From: Chryseobacterium gleum
Lineage (GTDB): Bacteria > Bacteroidota > Bacteroidia > Flavobacteriales_D > Crocinitomicaceae
Direction: 5' to 3'
DNA: 64,000 nucleotides
Assembly (NCBI GenBank): GCA_945862165.1
Contig: CAMAXI010000001.1
Span: forward strand, 434,001-498,000
This document shows, piece by piece, positions 25,462 to 35,101 of the stretch. Within the stretch, counting starts at the first letter, position 1. Each line of letters opens with the position of its first letter. The notes beneath the pieces were generated by a model that had not been told where the DNA came from, ran no database searches, and worked only from the letters and a program-made list of their open reading frames with translations. A program made the translations under genes and the position numbers.

Positions 25462-27354
25462 CTACACCCCTTCCGCCAACTCCAACCAGCGTTCTGTCTT
25501 GGTTTCTATCGCCTGAACGATTTCTCCCAACTTAGAACCAGCCTCCATGATTTCGTCGTTCGTTTTGGTCCCGTCCGATAAAATCAAGGTGAATTTTTCT
25601 TTTTCTGTTTCAAGAACCTCTAATTCTTTTTCTAAGGAATCAAATTCTTGTTTTTCTTTAAACGATAATTTCTTCTTTTCTGGTTGTGACGTTTGAGTAA
25701 CTGATTTAGGCGCTATCGAAGCTACTTGCTTTTGTTGTTTCGCTGCATCCGCTTTGTCCTGACGGTCTTGTTTGATACCATCCTGTAACATTTGACGGTA
25801 TTCGGTATAATTCCCAACGATGTCTTTGATTTTACCTTCTCCTTCAAATACAAAGATGTGATCTACCATTTTATCCATGAAATAACGGTCGTGAGAAACA
25901 ACAATCAGACAACCTTCAAAAGTGCGCAGGTAATCTTCCAAGACACTCATTACAAAGATATCCAAGTCGTTGGTCGGCTCATCCAGAATTAAGAAATTCG
26001 GATTCTTCATCAACACCGTCATCAATTTCAAACGACGTTTTTCTCCTCCACTTAATTTATACACGAAGTTGTAGTGCATGTCTCTTGGGAACAAAAATTT
26101 CTCCAAGAATTGTGCAGCAGTCATTTGTTTCCCTTTTTCTAAAGGAATATATTCTGCGATATCACGAATGACATCAATTACTTTTTTGTCATCGTCAACC
26201 TTGATTAACTCTTGATTGTAGTAACCAAAAACAACAGTCTCTCCAATCGAAACAGTCCCTTTATCGACAGATTCCAATTCTTGAATCATGTTTAAGAACG
26301 TAGATTTCCCTGTCCCATTATTCCCTACAATCCCTAAACGCTCTTTACGATTGAAATTATAGGTGAAACCATCTAAAATAACTCTCGACGGCCATGCTTT
26401 GTGAATCTTATGAAGTTCTAGAATTTTCGTTCCTAAACGTTCCATTTTCACTGGAATTTCTACCTCGCTATCATCAATTTTTTGTTGTGCTACACTTTTG
26501 ATATCTTGAAAAGAATCTACACGTGCTTTTTGTTTAACACCTCGCGCTTTAGGTTGTTTACGAATCCAATCCAACTCTTTTTTAAAGGTGTTTCTTGCTT
26601 TATCAATGGTTGATTGTAATTGTTCTTGTCGTTCCGCTTTTTTCTCTAAAAAATAGGAGAAGTTTCCTTTGTATCGATATAATGTTTTATCTTCTAATTC
26701 TAAAATGGAATCACACACCACCTCTAAAAAATAACGGTCGTGCGTCACCATTAATATCGTTGATTTCGATTTAGAAAGGTACTCTTCCAACCATTCAATC
26801 ATATCTAAATCCAAGTGATTCGTTGGCTCATCTAAAATCAAAAAATCTGCCTCAGACACCAATACTTTCGCCAAGTTCACACGCTTTTTCTGACCTCCAG
26901 ATAAACTTCCGACTTTCACATCGGTGTTATCTAGTTTTAGTACGGATAGAATTTGAGCAACCTTTACCTCAATATCCCACGCATTTAAATCTGTCAGTTC
27001 CTGAAAACATTCATTCAACAGTTCGTCGTCTTGGTTTTTCATCGCCAAGTTGTACTTTTTAACCGCTTGAATTTCTGGTAAGTCATGATCAAAAACCGCC
27101 TCCATGATCGTCATTTCGTCGTCCATGTTTTCACTTTGTTCCATGAATGCCACACGAATGTCGTTACGATACACAATTCGACCAGAATCAAACTGCTCTT
27201 TATCCATCAAACAGCGTAGAAGCGTAGTTTTACCACTTCCGTTTTTCGCAACGATGGCTACTTTTTGTCCTTGGTCTATCCCAAAGGTAATATCAGAGAA
27301 TAACATACGGTCCCCAAAGGACTTCGTAAGATTCTCAACGGAAAGGTAATTCAT
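25462..27354 (-). CDS. ABC-F family ATPase (Uup-type)
   Basis: 630 residues, two ABC domains with no membrane part: Walker A KNGSGKTTLL (~37) and GNNGTGKSTFL, signatures LSGGQKKRVNLAKVL and LSGGEKRRLKLM, and Walker B LILDEPTNHLD / LILDEPTNDLD. The linker between the domains is basic. The C-terminus (from ~560) is a charged coiled coil as in Uup. ABC-F proteins act on the ribosome E site or in DNA-related processes. Single gene, minus strand. Confidence 0.9.
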   Translation of the reverse strand: MNYLSVENLTKSFGDRMLFSDITFGIDQGQKVAIVAKNGSGKTTLLRCLMDKEQFDSGRIVYRNDIRVAFMEQSENMDDEMTIMEAVFDHDLPEIQAVKKYNLAMKNQDDELLNECFQELTDLNAWDIEVKVAQILSVLKLDNTDVKVGSLSGGQKKRVNLAKVLVSEADFLILDEPTNHLDLDMIEWLEEYLSKSKSTILMVTHDRYFLEVVCDSILELEDKTLYRYKGNFSYFLEKKAERQEQLQSTIDKARNTFKKELDWIRKQPKARGVKQKARVDSFQDIKSVAQQKIDDSEVEIPVKMERLGTKILELHKIHKAWPSRVILDGFTYNFNRKERLGIVGNNGTGKSTFLNMIQELESVDKGTVSIGETVVFGYYNQELIKVDDDKKVIDVIRDIAEYIPLEKGKQMTAAQFLEKFLFPRDMHYNFVYKLSGGEKRRLKLMTVLMKNPNFLILDEPTNDLDIFVMSVLEDYLRTFEGCLIVVSHDRYFMDKMVDHIFVFEGEGKIKDIVGNYTEYRQMLQDGIKQDRQDKADAAKQQKQVASIAPKSVTQTSQPEKKKLSFKEKQEFDSLEKELEVLETEKEKFTLILSDGTKTNDEIMEAGSKLGEIVQAIETKTERWLELAEGV

Positions 27355-27432
27355 AAGGAGTTATCTATAAATTTCTAGTGAACTTCAAGAAAATAAATTA
27401 TCAAAGCCACTAATATTAAATATTAAAATATT

Positions 27433-27906
27433 TTAACGGATACGGTCTACCGAATCAAGTAGTTTTTTATCTTTTTTAACTCCTTGTGATGCCAAAAAAG
27501 AAAAAATCAGACTTAAAAATAAAGCGTAAAAACCAAAAGAAACTTCTGTTGTCTCGTATTCTAATCCAAACATTTGTTTCCCAAATACAAAAAGAGAAAC
27601 TAGAAATAGAATAACCAAGGCATGTAAGTAAATAATGAGGTTTGCCAATTTCATTTGACGTTTTAAACTTTTAAAGGAAAATATCGCTTGAACAATAAAA
27701 GCGAAAATTAATATAGTAGCAATATAAAAATACATGTCATTTTTACCAATTATTTTATTACTGGCATCCATTTTCTTCCATCCGAACATAGAAAATTCAA
27801 AGTGAAAATCTTTTCCATTAAAGTTTAATAGGGAAACTCCAAAATTTAAAAAACTTAAGCAAATAATTGCTGCTAACCAATAAAGCGATTGAATTCTTTG
27901 TATCAT
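27433..27906 (-). CDS. DUF4293 membrane protein
   Basis: 157 residues with four hydrophobic helices. MIQRIQSLYWLAAIICLSFL at the N-terminus is the DUF4293 signature, a Bacteroidota-restricted family of unknown function. The -7 box TATCTTTG (27935-27928) is perfect but its -33 region is poor. The 244 nt upstream hold no other gene. Confidence 0.85.
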   Translation of the reverse strand: MIQRIQSLYWLAAIICLSFLNFGVSLLNFNGKDFHFEFSMFGWKKMDASNKIIGKNDMYFYIATILIFAFIVQAIFSFKSLKRQMKLANLIIYLHALVILFLVSLFVFGKQMFGLEYETTEVSFGFYALFLSLIFSFLASQGVKKDKKLLDSVDRIR

Positions 27907-28150
27907 ATTCTTGTGATTTTAACCATACAAAGATACAATTTTAGCACGCACATTGTTAAGATAGAAATAATTTCTTCACACCTAAAAACCTTAAGATTAA
28001 TAAATTTTAATTGAATAAGTTAAAAGAGTTATTCTATAGCTTTGGATTAATAAAGAAGGATTAATTGACTAAATAAAAGATTTTTAAGTGATAAAAAACA
28101 AGTAAATCAACACTTTACATAGATCAACTCAATAAACTTAAAATAAGAAT

Positions 28151-29263
28151 TTAATCTCTTGAAAAGACAATTCTAAAACCAATTCGGTTCCCTTCAAATT
28201 CCAACTCTCCTGTTTCACGTGCCGCAGCTCTACATGCCGTAGCAGGATTCGCCCAACTACCACCACGATTCACTTTATAACCACCTTCTGAAGGACCAGT
28301 GGGATTTATAGTAGTTCCTTGCGGATAAACACCGTACCAATCACTACACCATTCAAAAACATTCCCAAACATATCATGTAAACCATAGGCATTCGCAGGG
28401 TAACTTCCTACAGGCTGTGTACCTTTCAGTACGAACTCATCACCACAACGCATAACTTCACTTGTCCCATCAAAATTTGCTTGTGATCTAGACAAACAAT
28501 TCGATTTGCCAAATGCATTTTTACCTCCTGCACGTGCAGCATATTCCCATTCAGCCTCTGTAGGTAGACGTCCTCCTATCCATTGCGCAAAATTGTTTGC
28601 ATCTCGCCAAGTAATATTGATTACAGGTCTATTTCCTCTACCCCATCCGTTATCATCAGGTTTTTCTAAACCAATCGAATCACAATATGCATCGTATAAA
28701 TCAAATGTAACCTCATATTTACTCATCCGAAAATCGCTTACAGTAACACGATGCCCAAGTTCATCCGTTTCACAATTTCCATTTTTAACGGTACACCCCA
28801 TCATAAAAGTTCCCCCTTGTATATCAACCAATTGAATATCCGGTCTGTTTAACTGTTTAAACAACATCTGTTTTCCTGTTTTGAAAAAATCAGAAGAACC
28901 TTTTATCGAATCCAATTGTTTTTTTGCTTTCGCCAACTCCAATTGCAATGCTTTTTGTTCTTTCGGCTGTTTTTTAGACTTCTTGGAAGTTGGAGTTTTT
29001 ACAGGTGGAATTAAACGAACGGCTGTTAATTCTCTTTCTAACTCTGCGACCTTAACTTGTAATAAACGTAAATCTTCCTGACACTTTAAAGTAAGAAGAT
29101 TAAACTCATTATTCAACCTGGTAATTTCATTGTCTTTCGAAACCGCTTCAACACGTATACTATCATACGACTTAGTCAAACGTTTAATTTGTTCTTTTTT
29201 ACGCTGTGAAACGACGGAAAACGTGACAAAAAGTAAAATTAGAAGCGTATATTTTTTGGACAT
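28151..29263 (-). CDS. Secreted sulfatase-modifying-factor-domain protein (FGE-like)
   Basis: 370 residues. A signal peptide (~1-20) leads into a coiled coil (~25-125), then an FGE-sulfatase domain from ~150: GGTFMMGCT, FRMSKYEVT, GGRLPTEAEWEYAARAGG, FGNVFEWCSDWYG, VNRGGSWANPATACRAAARE, NRIGFRIVFSRD. The Cys pair of formylglycine-generating enzymes is incomplete: one Cys is present (ACRAAAR) but the last motif reads GFRIV instead of GFRC. It is therefore more likely a non-oxidising family member such as GldJ/GldK-type or a binding protein. Confidence 0.8.
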   Translation of the reverse strand: MSKKYTLLILLFVTFSVVSQRKKEQIKRLTKSYDSIRVEAVSKDNEITRLNNEFNLLTLKCQEDLRLLQVKVAELERELTAVRLIPPVKTPTSKKSKKQPKEQKALQLELAKAKKQLDSIKGSSDFFKTGKQMLFKQLNRPDIQLVDIQGGTFMMGCTVKNGNCETDELGHRVTVSDFRMSKYEVTFDLYDAYCDSIGLEKPDDNGWGRGNRPVINITWRDANNFAQWIGGRLPTEAEWEYAARAGGKNAFGKSNCLSRSQANFDGTSEVMRCGDEFVLKGTQPVGSYPANAYGLHDMFGNVFEWCSDWYGVYPQGTTINPTGPSEGGYKVNRGGSWANPATACRAAARETGELEFEGNRIGFRIVFSRD

Positions 29264-29366
29264 AATGTCTTAATTTCAAAGGTTTTTATTTAACCAATAA
29301 AATTAAACTAAATGATAGCGTGAAAGTTTTTGGTATGAGATAGTTTTACACGTTTAAATGTTGACT

Positions 29367-30788
29367 TTATAAAGACTTTTTCATTCCAATCTTCTCGGCA
29401 ATCTCCATCAAATAGGTATATGCAGCATCATACTCATTTGGAATTACTCCTTCCAAAATAGCGTCCTTTATTTTCGTTTTCAAAGTTCCAATTTCTGCAC
29501 ATGGACCAATTTGAAAGATCTCCATAATCAATTCACCTGAAATAGGTGGTTGGAAATTACGAACACGATCTTTTTCTTCAACGTCTTTCAATTTTCGCGA
29601 AACTAACTCAAAGTTTTTACGGAATTTCACCACCTTCATTTCGTTTTTGGATGTCACATCCGCATTACACAAAGTCATTAAATCTTCGATATCATCCCCT
29701 GCTTCAAACAACAAACGACGTATCGCTGAATCTGTTACATGTCCTTTTACCAAGGCAATTGGTCGCAAATGTAAACGAACCAATTTCTGTACATACTTCA
29801 TTTTGGCATCTAAAGGTAACTTTAAACGCTTAAAAATTTTAGGAACTAATCGTGCACCAAAATCCTCGTGCCCATGAAATGTCCAACCCACAACTGGATC
29901 AAAACGTTTGGTATTTGGCTTGGCAATATCGTGTAAGATAGCTGCCCACCGTAACCAAAGATTAGAAGTGTTTGGCGCAATATTATCCAAGACCTCAAGT
30001 GTATGGTAGAAATTATCTTTATGAGACTTGCCATTGACAGTATCTACCCCTTTCAAGGCTATCATTTCTGGAAAAAACTGATGGAGTAACTTTGTACTAT
30101 CTAATAATTTAAAACCACGAGAAGGTTCTTTTGAAAGTATAATTTTATTTAACTCATCTGAAATACGTTCTTGTGTGATAATACTCAAACGTTCCGCATT
30201 GGCTAATATCGCCTCTAAACTTGTGATCTCAATTTTAAATTCTAATTGTGTCGCAAAGCGTATAGCACGCAACATGCGTAAAGGATCGTCTGAATAAGTT
30301 GTTACCGGCGCTAATGGTGTGCGAATAATCCCATCTTCCAAGTCTTGTAAACCATTAAAAGGATCTATTAATTCTCCGAAATTTTCCGGATTTAAACTAA
30401 TTGCTAATGCATTGATAGTAAAATCACGACGCAATTGATCATCCTGTAAAGTACCTGCTTTTACGGATGGATTCCGTGAATCTTCCGTGTACGATTCTTT
30501 ACGTGCCCCCACAAATTCCACATCCAAATCTTTGTAGTTAAACTGAGCGGTTCCATAGGTTTTAAAAATAGAAACCTTTTTCACGCGTAATGTATTTGCA
30601 CATTGTTTCGCATACTCCACACCATCACCAACAACCACTATATCAATATCTTTGGATGGACGCTCTAACAACAAGTCACGAACGAAACCACCAATAACAT
30701 ACGCTTCAATGTGATTCTCTTTACAAATTTGAGCTGCAACCTTAAATACAGGGTGTTTTAATTTATCAGAAAGATTGTGAGTTTTCAT
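29367..30788 (-). CDS. CCA tRNA nucleotidyltransferase with HD domain
   Basis: 473 residues from the ATG at 30788 (the longer frame starts with GTG at 30797). The nucleotidyltransferase head has GGFVRDLLLERPSKDIDIVVVG with the catalytic DxD, followed by RRDFTINALA and DPLRMLRAIRFA. An HD domain (LHDIAKP...GHEDFGA) lies at ~265-300. It adds or repairs the CCA end of tRNAs. The -7 box TATATTTG (30803-30796) lies just upstream; its -33 region is weak. Confidence 0.92.
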   Translation of the reverse strand: MKTHNLSDKLKHPVFKVAAQICKENHIEAYVIGGFVRDLLLERPSKDIDIVVVGDGVEYAKQCANTLRVKKVSIFKTYGTAQFNYKDLDVEFVGARKESYTEDSRNPSVKAGTLQDDQLRRDFTINALAISLNPENFGELIDPFNGLQDLEDGIIRTPLAPVTTYSDDPLRMLRAIRFATQLEFKIEITSLEAILANAERLSIITQERISDELNKIILSKEPSRGFKLLDSTKLLHQFFPEMIALKGVDTVNGKSHKDNFYHTLEVLDNIAPNTSNLWLRWAAILHDIAKPNTKRFDPVVGWTFHGHEDFGARLVPKIFKRLKLPLDAKMKYVQKLVRLHLRPIALVKGHVTDSAIRRLLFEAGDDIEDLMTLCNADVTSKNEMKVVKFRKNFELVSRKLKDVEEKDRVRNFQPPISGELIMEIFQIGPCAEIGTLKTKIKDAILEGVIPNEYDAAYTYLMEIAEKIGMKKSL

Positions 30789-30858
30789 AGGTAGCACAAA
30801 TATACAAATGATTTATTCACTAATTCTTGCTTTCTTTGTATACCAAACCGAACAAACG

Positions 30859-31320
30859 ATGAAATTAAATGTAAAATCCGTCCTATTTAGCGCTGCTATC
30901 CTTGTACTTACAGCTTGTAAAACCTACTCAGATGAAGATAAAAAAACACTCGACACCAAAATAGAAACGTACCTCAAAAAAGACAAAACTGCTTACAAAA
31001 AGTCGGAATCCGGGTTATATTATCATATTGAAAAAGAAGGGGTAGGCGAATACATCAAATTTACGGATGAGATTAAAATCAATTACCAAGGAAGATTATT
31101 GAATGGACAAATTTTCGATGGTGAACATAAAAAAAATCCCATTTCATTCAAGGTAGCAGACTTAATTGAAGGTTGGAAAGAAGGTATGATCTATTTAAAA
31201 AAAGGAGGAAAAGCAAAATTGATTATCCCTCCCTATTTAGGATATGGGGATTACGACTTGGAAAAAATTCCACCACACTCGGTATTAGTGTTTGAAGTGG
31301 AAGTAGTAGATGTGATGTAA
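30859..31320 (+). CDS. FKBP-type peptidyl-prolyl isomerase lipoprotein
   Basis: 153 residues from the ATG at 30859, the start that gives a good lipoprotein signal (MKLNVKSVLFSAAILVLTAC, lipobox LTAC). The FKBP domain shows INYQGRLLNGQIFDG, LIEGWKEGMIYLKKGGKAKLIIPPYLGYG and a terminal LVFEVEVVDV. Likely anchored to a membrane and assisting folding of exported proteins. Divergent from the CCA-adding enzyme. Confidence 0.9.
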   Translation: MKLNVKSVLFSAAILVLTACKTYSDEDKKTLDTKIETYLKKDKTAYKKSESGLYYHIEKEGVGEYIKFTDEIKINYQGRLLNGQIFDGEHKKNPISFKVADLIEGWKEGMIYLKKGGKAKLIIPPYLGYGDYDLEKIPPHSVLVFEVEVVDVM

Positions 31321-31463
31321 TTATTAGAAATAAATGGTTAATAACTGTTTCATTTTATCATCTAGAAAACTTCCCATTGTAATAATTTTATTCCAAATTT
31401 GTATAGAAAATAAAATGCATTAATCGTGATTTGAATTTTTATTTGAATCCAAAAATATAAACT

Positions 31464-32531
31464 ATGAAGCATAATTTCGGCGCAGGACCATGTATCCTTC
31501 CACAAAACGTTTTCAAACAAGCTGCAGACGCAGTTTTAGATTTTAACGGACTTTCTATTTTAGAAGTTTCTCATCGTCACAAAGACTTCGTTGCCGTAAT
31601 GGACGAAGCTATCGATTTGGTGAAAAAGGCGTTAAATGTTCCTGCAGGAAATTCTGTTGGTTTTTTACAAGGTGGAGCCTCACTTGGTTTTACCATCGCT
31701 GCATTGACCATGATGCGCGACAATAAAAAAGCAGCTTATTTAAACACAGGAACTTGGGCGAGCGGTGCAATCAAAGAAGCTAAAAAAGTAGGCGTAGATG
31801 TTGCAGTGGTTGGTTCTTCAGAAGATAAAGGGTTTACTTATATACCAAAAACATTTAACATCCCTGCTGGAATGGATTATTTCCATTACACATCCAATAA
31901 TACAATTTACGGAACACAATTCCACGCATTACCAAAAACGGATTTACCATTAATCTGTGATATGTCCTCAGACATCTTCTCCAAAGAAATCAATGTCGCA
32001 GATTTCGATTTGATCTATGCTGGCGCGCAAAAGAATTTAGGTCCTGCAGGAGCTACTTTATACATCGTAAAAGATGAAGTGTTAGGGAAATCAACTTCTC
32101 CATTCTTACCTACGTACTTGGATTTAAAACAACACATTGAAAAAGAATCAATGTTAAATACACCTCCTGTTTTTGCAGTATATGTTGCGATGTTAAACTT
32201 ACGCGACCTACTTGCTAATGGTGGCGTGAAAGCGAAAGAAGCCGAAAACAATGCAAAAGCAGCTTTATTATACAATGAAATTGATACAAATCCATTATTC
32301 TTCGGAACTGTAGAAACAGAAGATCGTTCAAAAATGAATGTTACTTTCAAATTACACAACGAAGAATTAGCAGAAGAATTTGATAAAGCATGGAAAGCAG
32401 CAGAAATTGTTGGCCTACCAGGTCACCGTTCTGTTGGAGGGTACAGAGCTTCCTTGTATAACGCTTTACCACTTGAAAGTGTTCAAGTATTAGTAGATGT
32501 AATGAAAGATTTCGCAATAAAAAACGCATAG
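31464..32531 (+). CDS. serC: Phosphoserine aminotransferase SerC
   Basis: 355 residues, class V aminotransferase. Motifs: NFGAGPCILP at the N-terminus, LEVSHRHKDF, FLQGGASLGF, and the PLP-Lys region LIYAGAQKNLGPAGATLYI (Lys near 190). The C-terminus GHRSVGGYRASLYNALPLESVQ is diagnostic. Second step of serine biosynthesis, and also used in pyridoxal phosphate synthesis. Directly followed by serA (2 nt gap), a clear pathway operon. Confidence 0.95.
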   Translation: MKHNFGAGPCILPQNVFKQAADAVLDFNGLSILEVSHRHKDFVAVMDEAIDLVKKALNVPAGNSVGFLQGGASLGFTIAALTMMRDNKKAAYLNTGTWASGAIKEAKKVGVDVAVVGSSEDKGFTYIPKTFNIPAGMDYFHYTSNNTIYGTQFHALPKTDLPLICDMSSDIFSKEINVADFDLIYAGAQKNLGPAGATLYIVKDEVLGKSTSPFLPTYLDLKQHIEKESMLNTPPVFAVYVAMLNLRDLLANGGVKAKEAENNAKAALLYNEIDTNPLFFGTVETEDRSKMNVTFKLHNEELAEEFDKAWKAAEIVGLPGHRSVGGYRASLYNALPLESVQVLVDVMKDFAIKNA

Positions 32532-32533
32532 AC

Positions 32534-33496
32534 ATGAAAATATTAGCAAACGACGGAATTTCTGACGAAGGAAAAAAAGCTTTAGAAATTGCTGGTTACA
32601 ATGTTATTACCGATAAAGTAAATCAGGAAGATTTAGCTACAAAAGTAAACGAAGAAAACTACGAAGTCGTATTGGTACGTAGTGCAACCACCGTTCGTAA
32701 AGAAGTGATTGATGCATGTCCAGGATTAAAATTGATCGGTCGTGGTGGTGTTGGTATGGATAACATCGACGTAGCCTACGCACGAGAAAACGGAAGAACT
32801 GTCATTAATACCCCAGCTTCCTCTTCTCAGTCAGTTGCTGAGTTAGTAATGGGACAATTATTTTCCATTTCTCGTTTCTTACATGACTCCTACAAAAACA
32901 TCGAAACCGGTGATTTCAATACTTTGAAGAAAAACTACGCAAAAGGAGTTGAACTTCGTGGAAAAACTCTAGGCATCATCGGATTTGGACGAATTGGTCA
33001 ATCTTTAGCTTCTTATGCATTAGCAATTGGTATGGAGGTTAAAGCTTTAGAAATTGAACAAAAAGAAGTAGAGATCGAATTAGCAGAGATAAAAGGTTTC
33101 GGTAAACCAAAGGTAAAAATACAAGTAGAAAATGATTGGACTTCCTTTTTACCTGCTTGTGATTACATTTCAATTCACGTACCTAAACAAGCAAATGGTG
33201 AGGCTGTAATTGGCGAAGCACAATTTGAACTTATGAAAAAAGGTGTACGTTTGGTAAATGCTGCACGAGGTGGTGTTATCCAAGAAGATGCATTAATTGC
33301 AGCTTTGGATAGTGGTAAAGTTTCGTTTGCAGCTTTAGATGTTTTCGAAAACGAACCAACGCCGTCTAAAGAATTATTGTCACATCCAAAAATTGCAGCA
33401 ACACCCCATATTGGAGCAGCAACCTTGGAAGCGCAAGATAGAATTGGATTGGAATTAGCAAATTTAATTATTGAGCAATTCGGTAGTTTTAATTAA
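32534..33496 (+). CDS. serA: D-3-phosphoglycerate dehydrogenase SerA (short form)
   Basis: 320 residues without the C-terminal ACT domain of longer SerA proteins. Rossmann motif LGIIGFGRIGQSLA, catalytic Arg in NAARGGVI, Glu in DVFENEPTP and His in TPHIGAAT. First step of serine synthesis from glycolysis. Without an ACT domain serine feedback is not expected by that route. Co-transcribed with serC and closed by a strong terminator. Confidence 0.93.
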   Translation: MKILANDGISDEGKKALEIAGYNVITDKVNQEDLATKVNEENYEVVLVRSATTVRKEVIDACPGLKLIGRGGVGMDNIDVAYARENGRTVINTPASSSQSVAELVMGQLFSISRFLHDSYKNIETGDFNTLKKNYAKGVELRGKTLGIIGFGRIGQSLASYALAIGMEVKALEIEQKEVEIELAEIKGFGKPKVKIQVENDWTSFLPACDYISIHVPKQANGEAVIGEAQFELMKKGVRLVNAARGGVIQEDALIAALDSGKVSFAALDVFENEPTPSKELLSHPKIAATPHIGAATLEAQDRIGLELANLIIEQFGSFN

Positions 33497-33512
33497 TCGA
33501 AATCAGTATAAA

Positions 33513-33548
33513 ACAAAAAAGGTCATCTTTCGGGATGACCTTTTTTGT
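33513..33548 (+). terminator. Rho-independent terminator after serA (bidirectional)
   Basis: GGTCATC (33521-33527), loop TTTCGG, GATGACC (33534-33540) and six T; the upstream side is A-rich, so the hairpin can also stop transcripts from the convergent DUF1566 gene, which ends at 33609. Confidence 0.92.
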
Positions 33549-33608
33549 TTTATATCATTTCCTTAGATGCGAAATGCATTACACATCTAGGGAAATTAAT
33601 TTACACGA

Positions 33609-35042
33609 TTAATTAAACTTTCTGATTGCTCTAACATACTGCATGGTCGATTTATCGGCGTCCCCTGTATTACCACCTAAAAATCCATAACGGTATGCTG
33701 TGTTGGCATCTTTTTGATTGGAAGACCAATAATATCCAGATGAAAATTTCTCTAAATCACTAACTTTAATGCCATTATACATAATCGCCAATTCCTCCAT
33801 AGAAGGTAAATACCAATCACTATACGTACCGTATACCAAATCATCACACAATTTTGCGGCACTTTGACCTGAACACGCATTTATTATTGCTTCCGTATTA
33901 GGTATTCCGCTACCTACACCTGTATTTGTTGCGCCAGGTACATTAATGCCAGGACATCCCCAGGCATAAGAAGTACTTAAATCATCTGAAATAACAATTA
34001 ACCCACCTCCTGGTTTATTTGGACTTAAATAAAATAATATACCTCCTTTATATTGCATACCTATGTACAATTTAGACACTACCGTTTTAAAAGAGAATGC
34101 ATTACCATAGGTTGTGCCTTCACTTGTAGTAGCATAAGATCGACAGTAATAGGATGTAAATGGATATAATCCAGTCATCGTAGAGGTAAATACACCCAAT
34201 CCACTACCATCATTCGTAAAATAATCATTAATTGTTGGAGATGGATTTGTAGACCAACACATTCCTTTAGCTAAAATCGGAATCCCTCCATTGGTTAAAA
34301 CATTACCCCCACAAATAGCAGAAGTAGAATCGATTTCGGTTACTTCAGACGTTTTGATTTTTGGTTTTGCACGATCAATTTTCACTTGCATTTCTTCTCC
34401 ATATGATACCCCATAACTATTAATCGCATAAGAATTAACATAATACAAAACTCCAAGTTCAAAATTAAAATCACCCGTAAATACGGTAGTTAAATCTTTT
34501 GATTTGATTTTATTATCCGAAATAGAAGGACCCATTTTAGTTGCATAAACAAAGCCAGTTTCGGTAACTGCACTTCCGCCTGGATGCAATATTTGCCCAT
34601 TAAGAGATAATACTAACCCCAAAGTGTCAATATTACTTATCTTATTTGTTTGAACAATTGCTGTTGTAGCAGAAAAATATGGATTAGTAGTAAAGACTTT
34701 TTCTTCTCCGTACGCAACCCCTTTTGTGTTTTTAGCAAAAGCCCGAACATAATAAGTAGTACTTGCTTTTAAGCCTTCTAATTTACTCGTATACTCACCT
34801 GTTCCTGAACCATCTTGTGTATATGGGGAATTGGACAACGACGGACCTGAGTTCTCGCCATAACAAACACCACGTAAAAAAACTTCTGAACCACCATCAT
34901 CTATGACATCCCCTCCGCTATAAGCAGAAGTTACACCTAGAGATGAAATAGCAGTTGTTGTAACTTGTAATGTATTTTTCTTACACGACACAGTCGAAAT
35001 TAGAAACAAGAATAAAACAACTAAATAACTTAGATTTCTCAC
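33609..35042 (-). CDS. Lipoprotein with FN3-like repeats and a DUF1566 domain
   Basis: About 477 residues from a GTG at 35042; the TTG at 35063 lies inside the -7 box. The signal sequence ends in a lipobox-like STVSC. At least three ~100-residue repeats follow (TSAYSGGDV, YTQDGSGTGEYTS..GLKASTTYYVRAFAKNTKGVAYGE; SAICGGNVLTNGG.., NDGSGLGVFTS..). The C-terminal DUF1566-like part has GGLIVISDD, SDWYLPSMEELAIMY and YYWSSNQ. Probably surface-exposed; function unknown. Confidence 0.75.
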   Translation of the reverse strand: MRNLSYLVVLFLFLISTVSCKKNTLQVTTTAISSLGVTSAYSGGDVIDDGGSEVFLRGVCYGENSGPSLSNSPYTQDGSGTGEYTSKLEGLKASTTYYVRAFAKNTKGVAYGEEKVFTTNPYFSATTAIVQTNKISNIDTLGLVLSLNGQILHPGGSAVTETGFVYATKMGPSISDNKIKSKDLTTVFTGDFNFELGVLYYVNSYAINSYGVSYGEEMQVKIDRAKPKIKTSEVTEIDSTSAICGGNVLTNGGIPILAKGMCWSTNPSPTINDYFTNDGSGLGVFTSTMTGLYPFTSYYCRSYATTSEGTTYGNAFSFKTVVSKLYIGMQYKGGILFYLSPNKPGGGLIVISDDLSTSYAWGCPGINVPGATNTGVGSGIPNTEAIINACSGQSAAKLCDDLVYGTYSDWYLPSMEELAIMYNGIKVSDLEKFSSGYYWSSNQKDANTAYRYGFLGGNTGDADKSTMQYVRAIRKFN

Positions 35043-35060
35043 AGAATATCGGTTTACAAT

Positions 35061-35092
35061 CAAATATACTTATTCTACGAGAAAAACACAAA
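35061..35092 (-). promoter_or_regulatory. Bacteroidota-type promoter of the DUF1566 lipoprotein gene
   Basis: TTTG (35092-35089), 20-nt spacer and TATATTTG (35068-35061) on the minus strand match the consensus perfectly. A transcript beginning near 35054 leaves a leader of about 12 nt before the GTG at 35042 and excludes the TTG at 35063 as start. Confidence 0.75.
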
Positions 35093-35101
35093 AAAGTTCC
35101 T

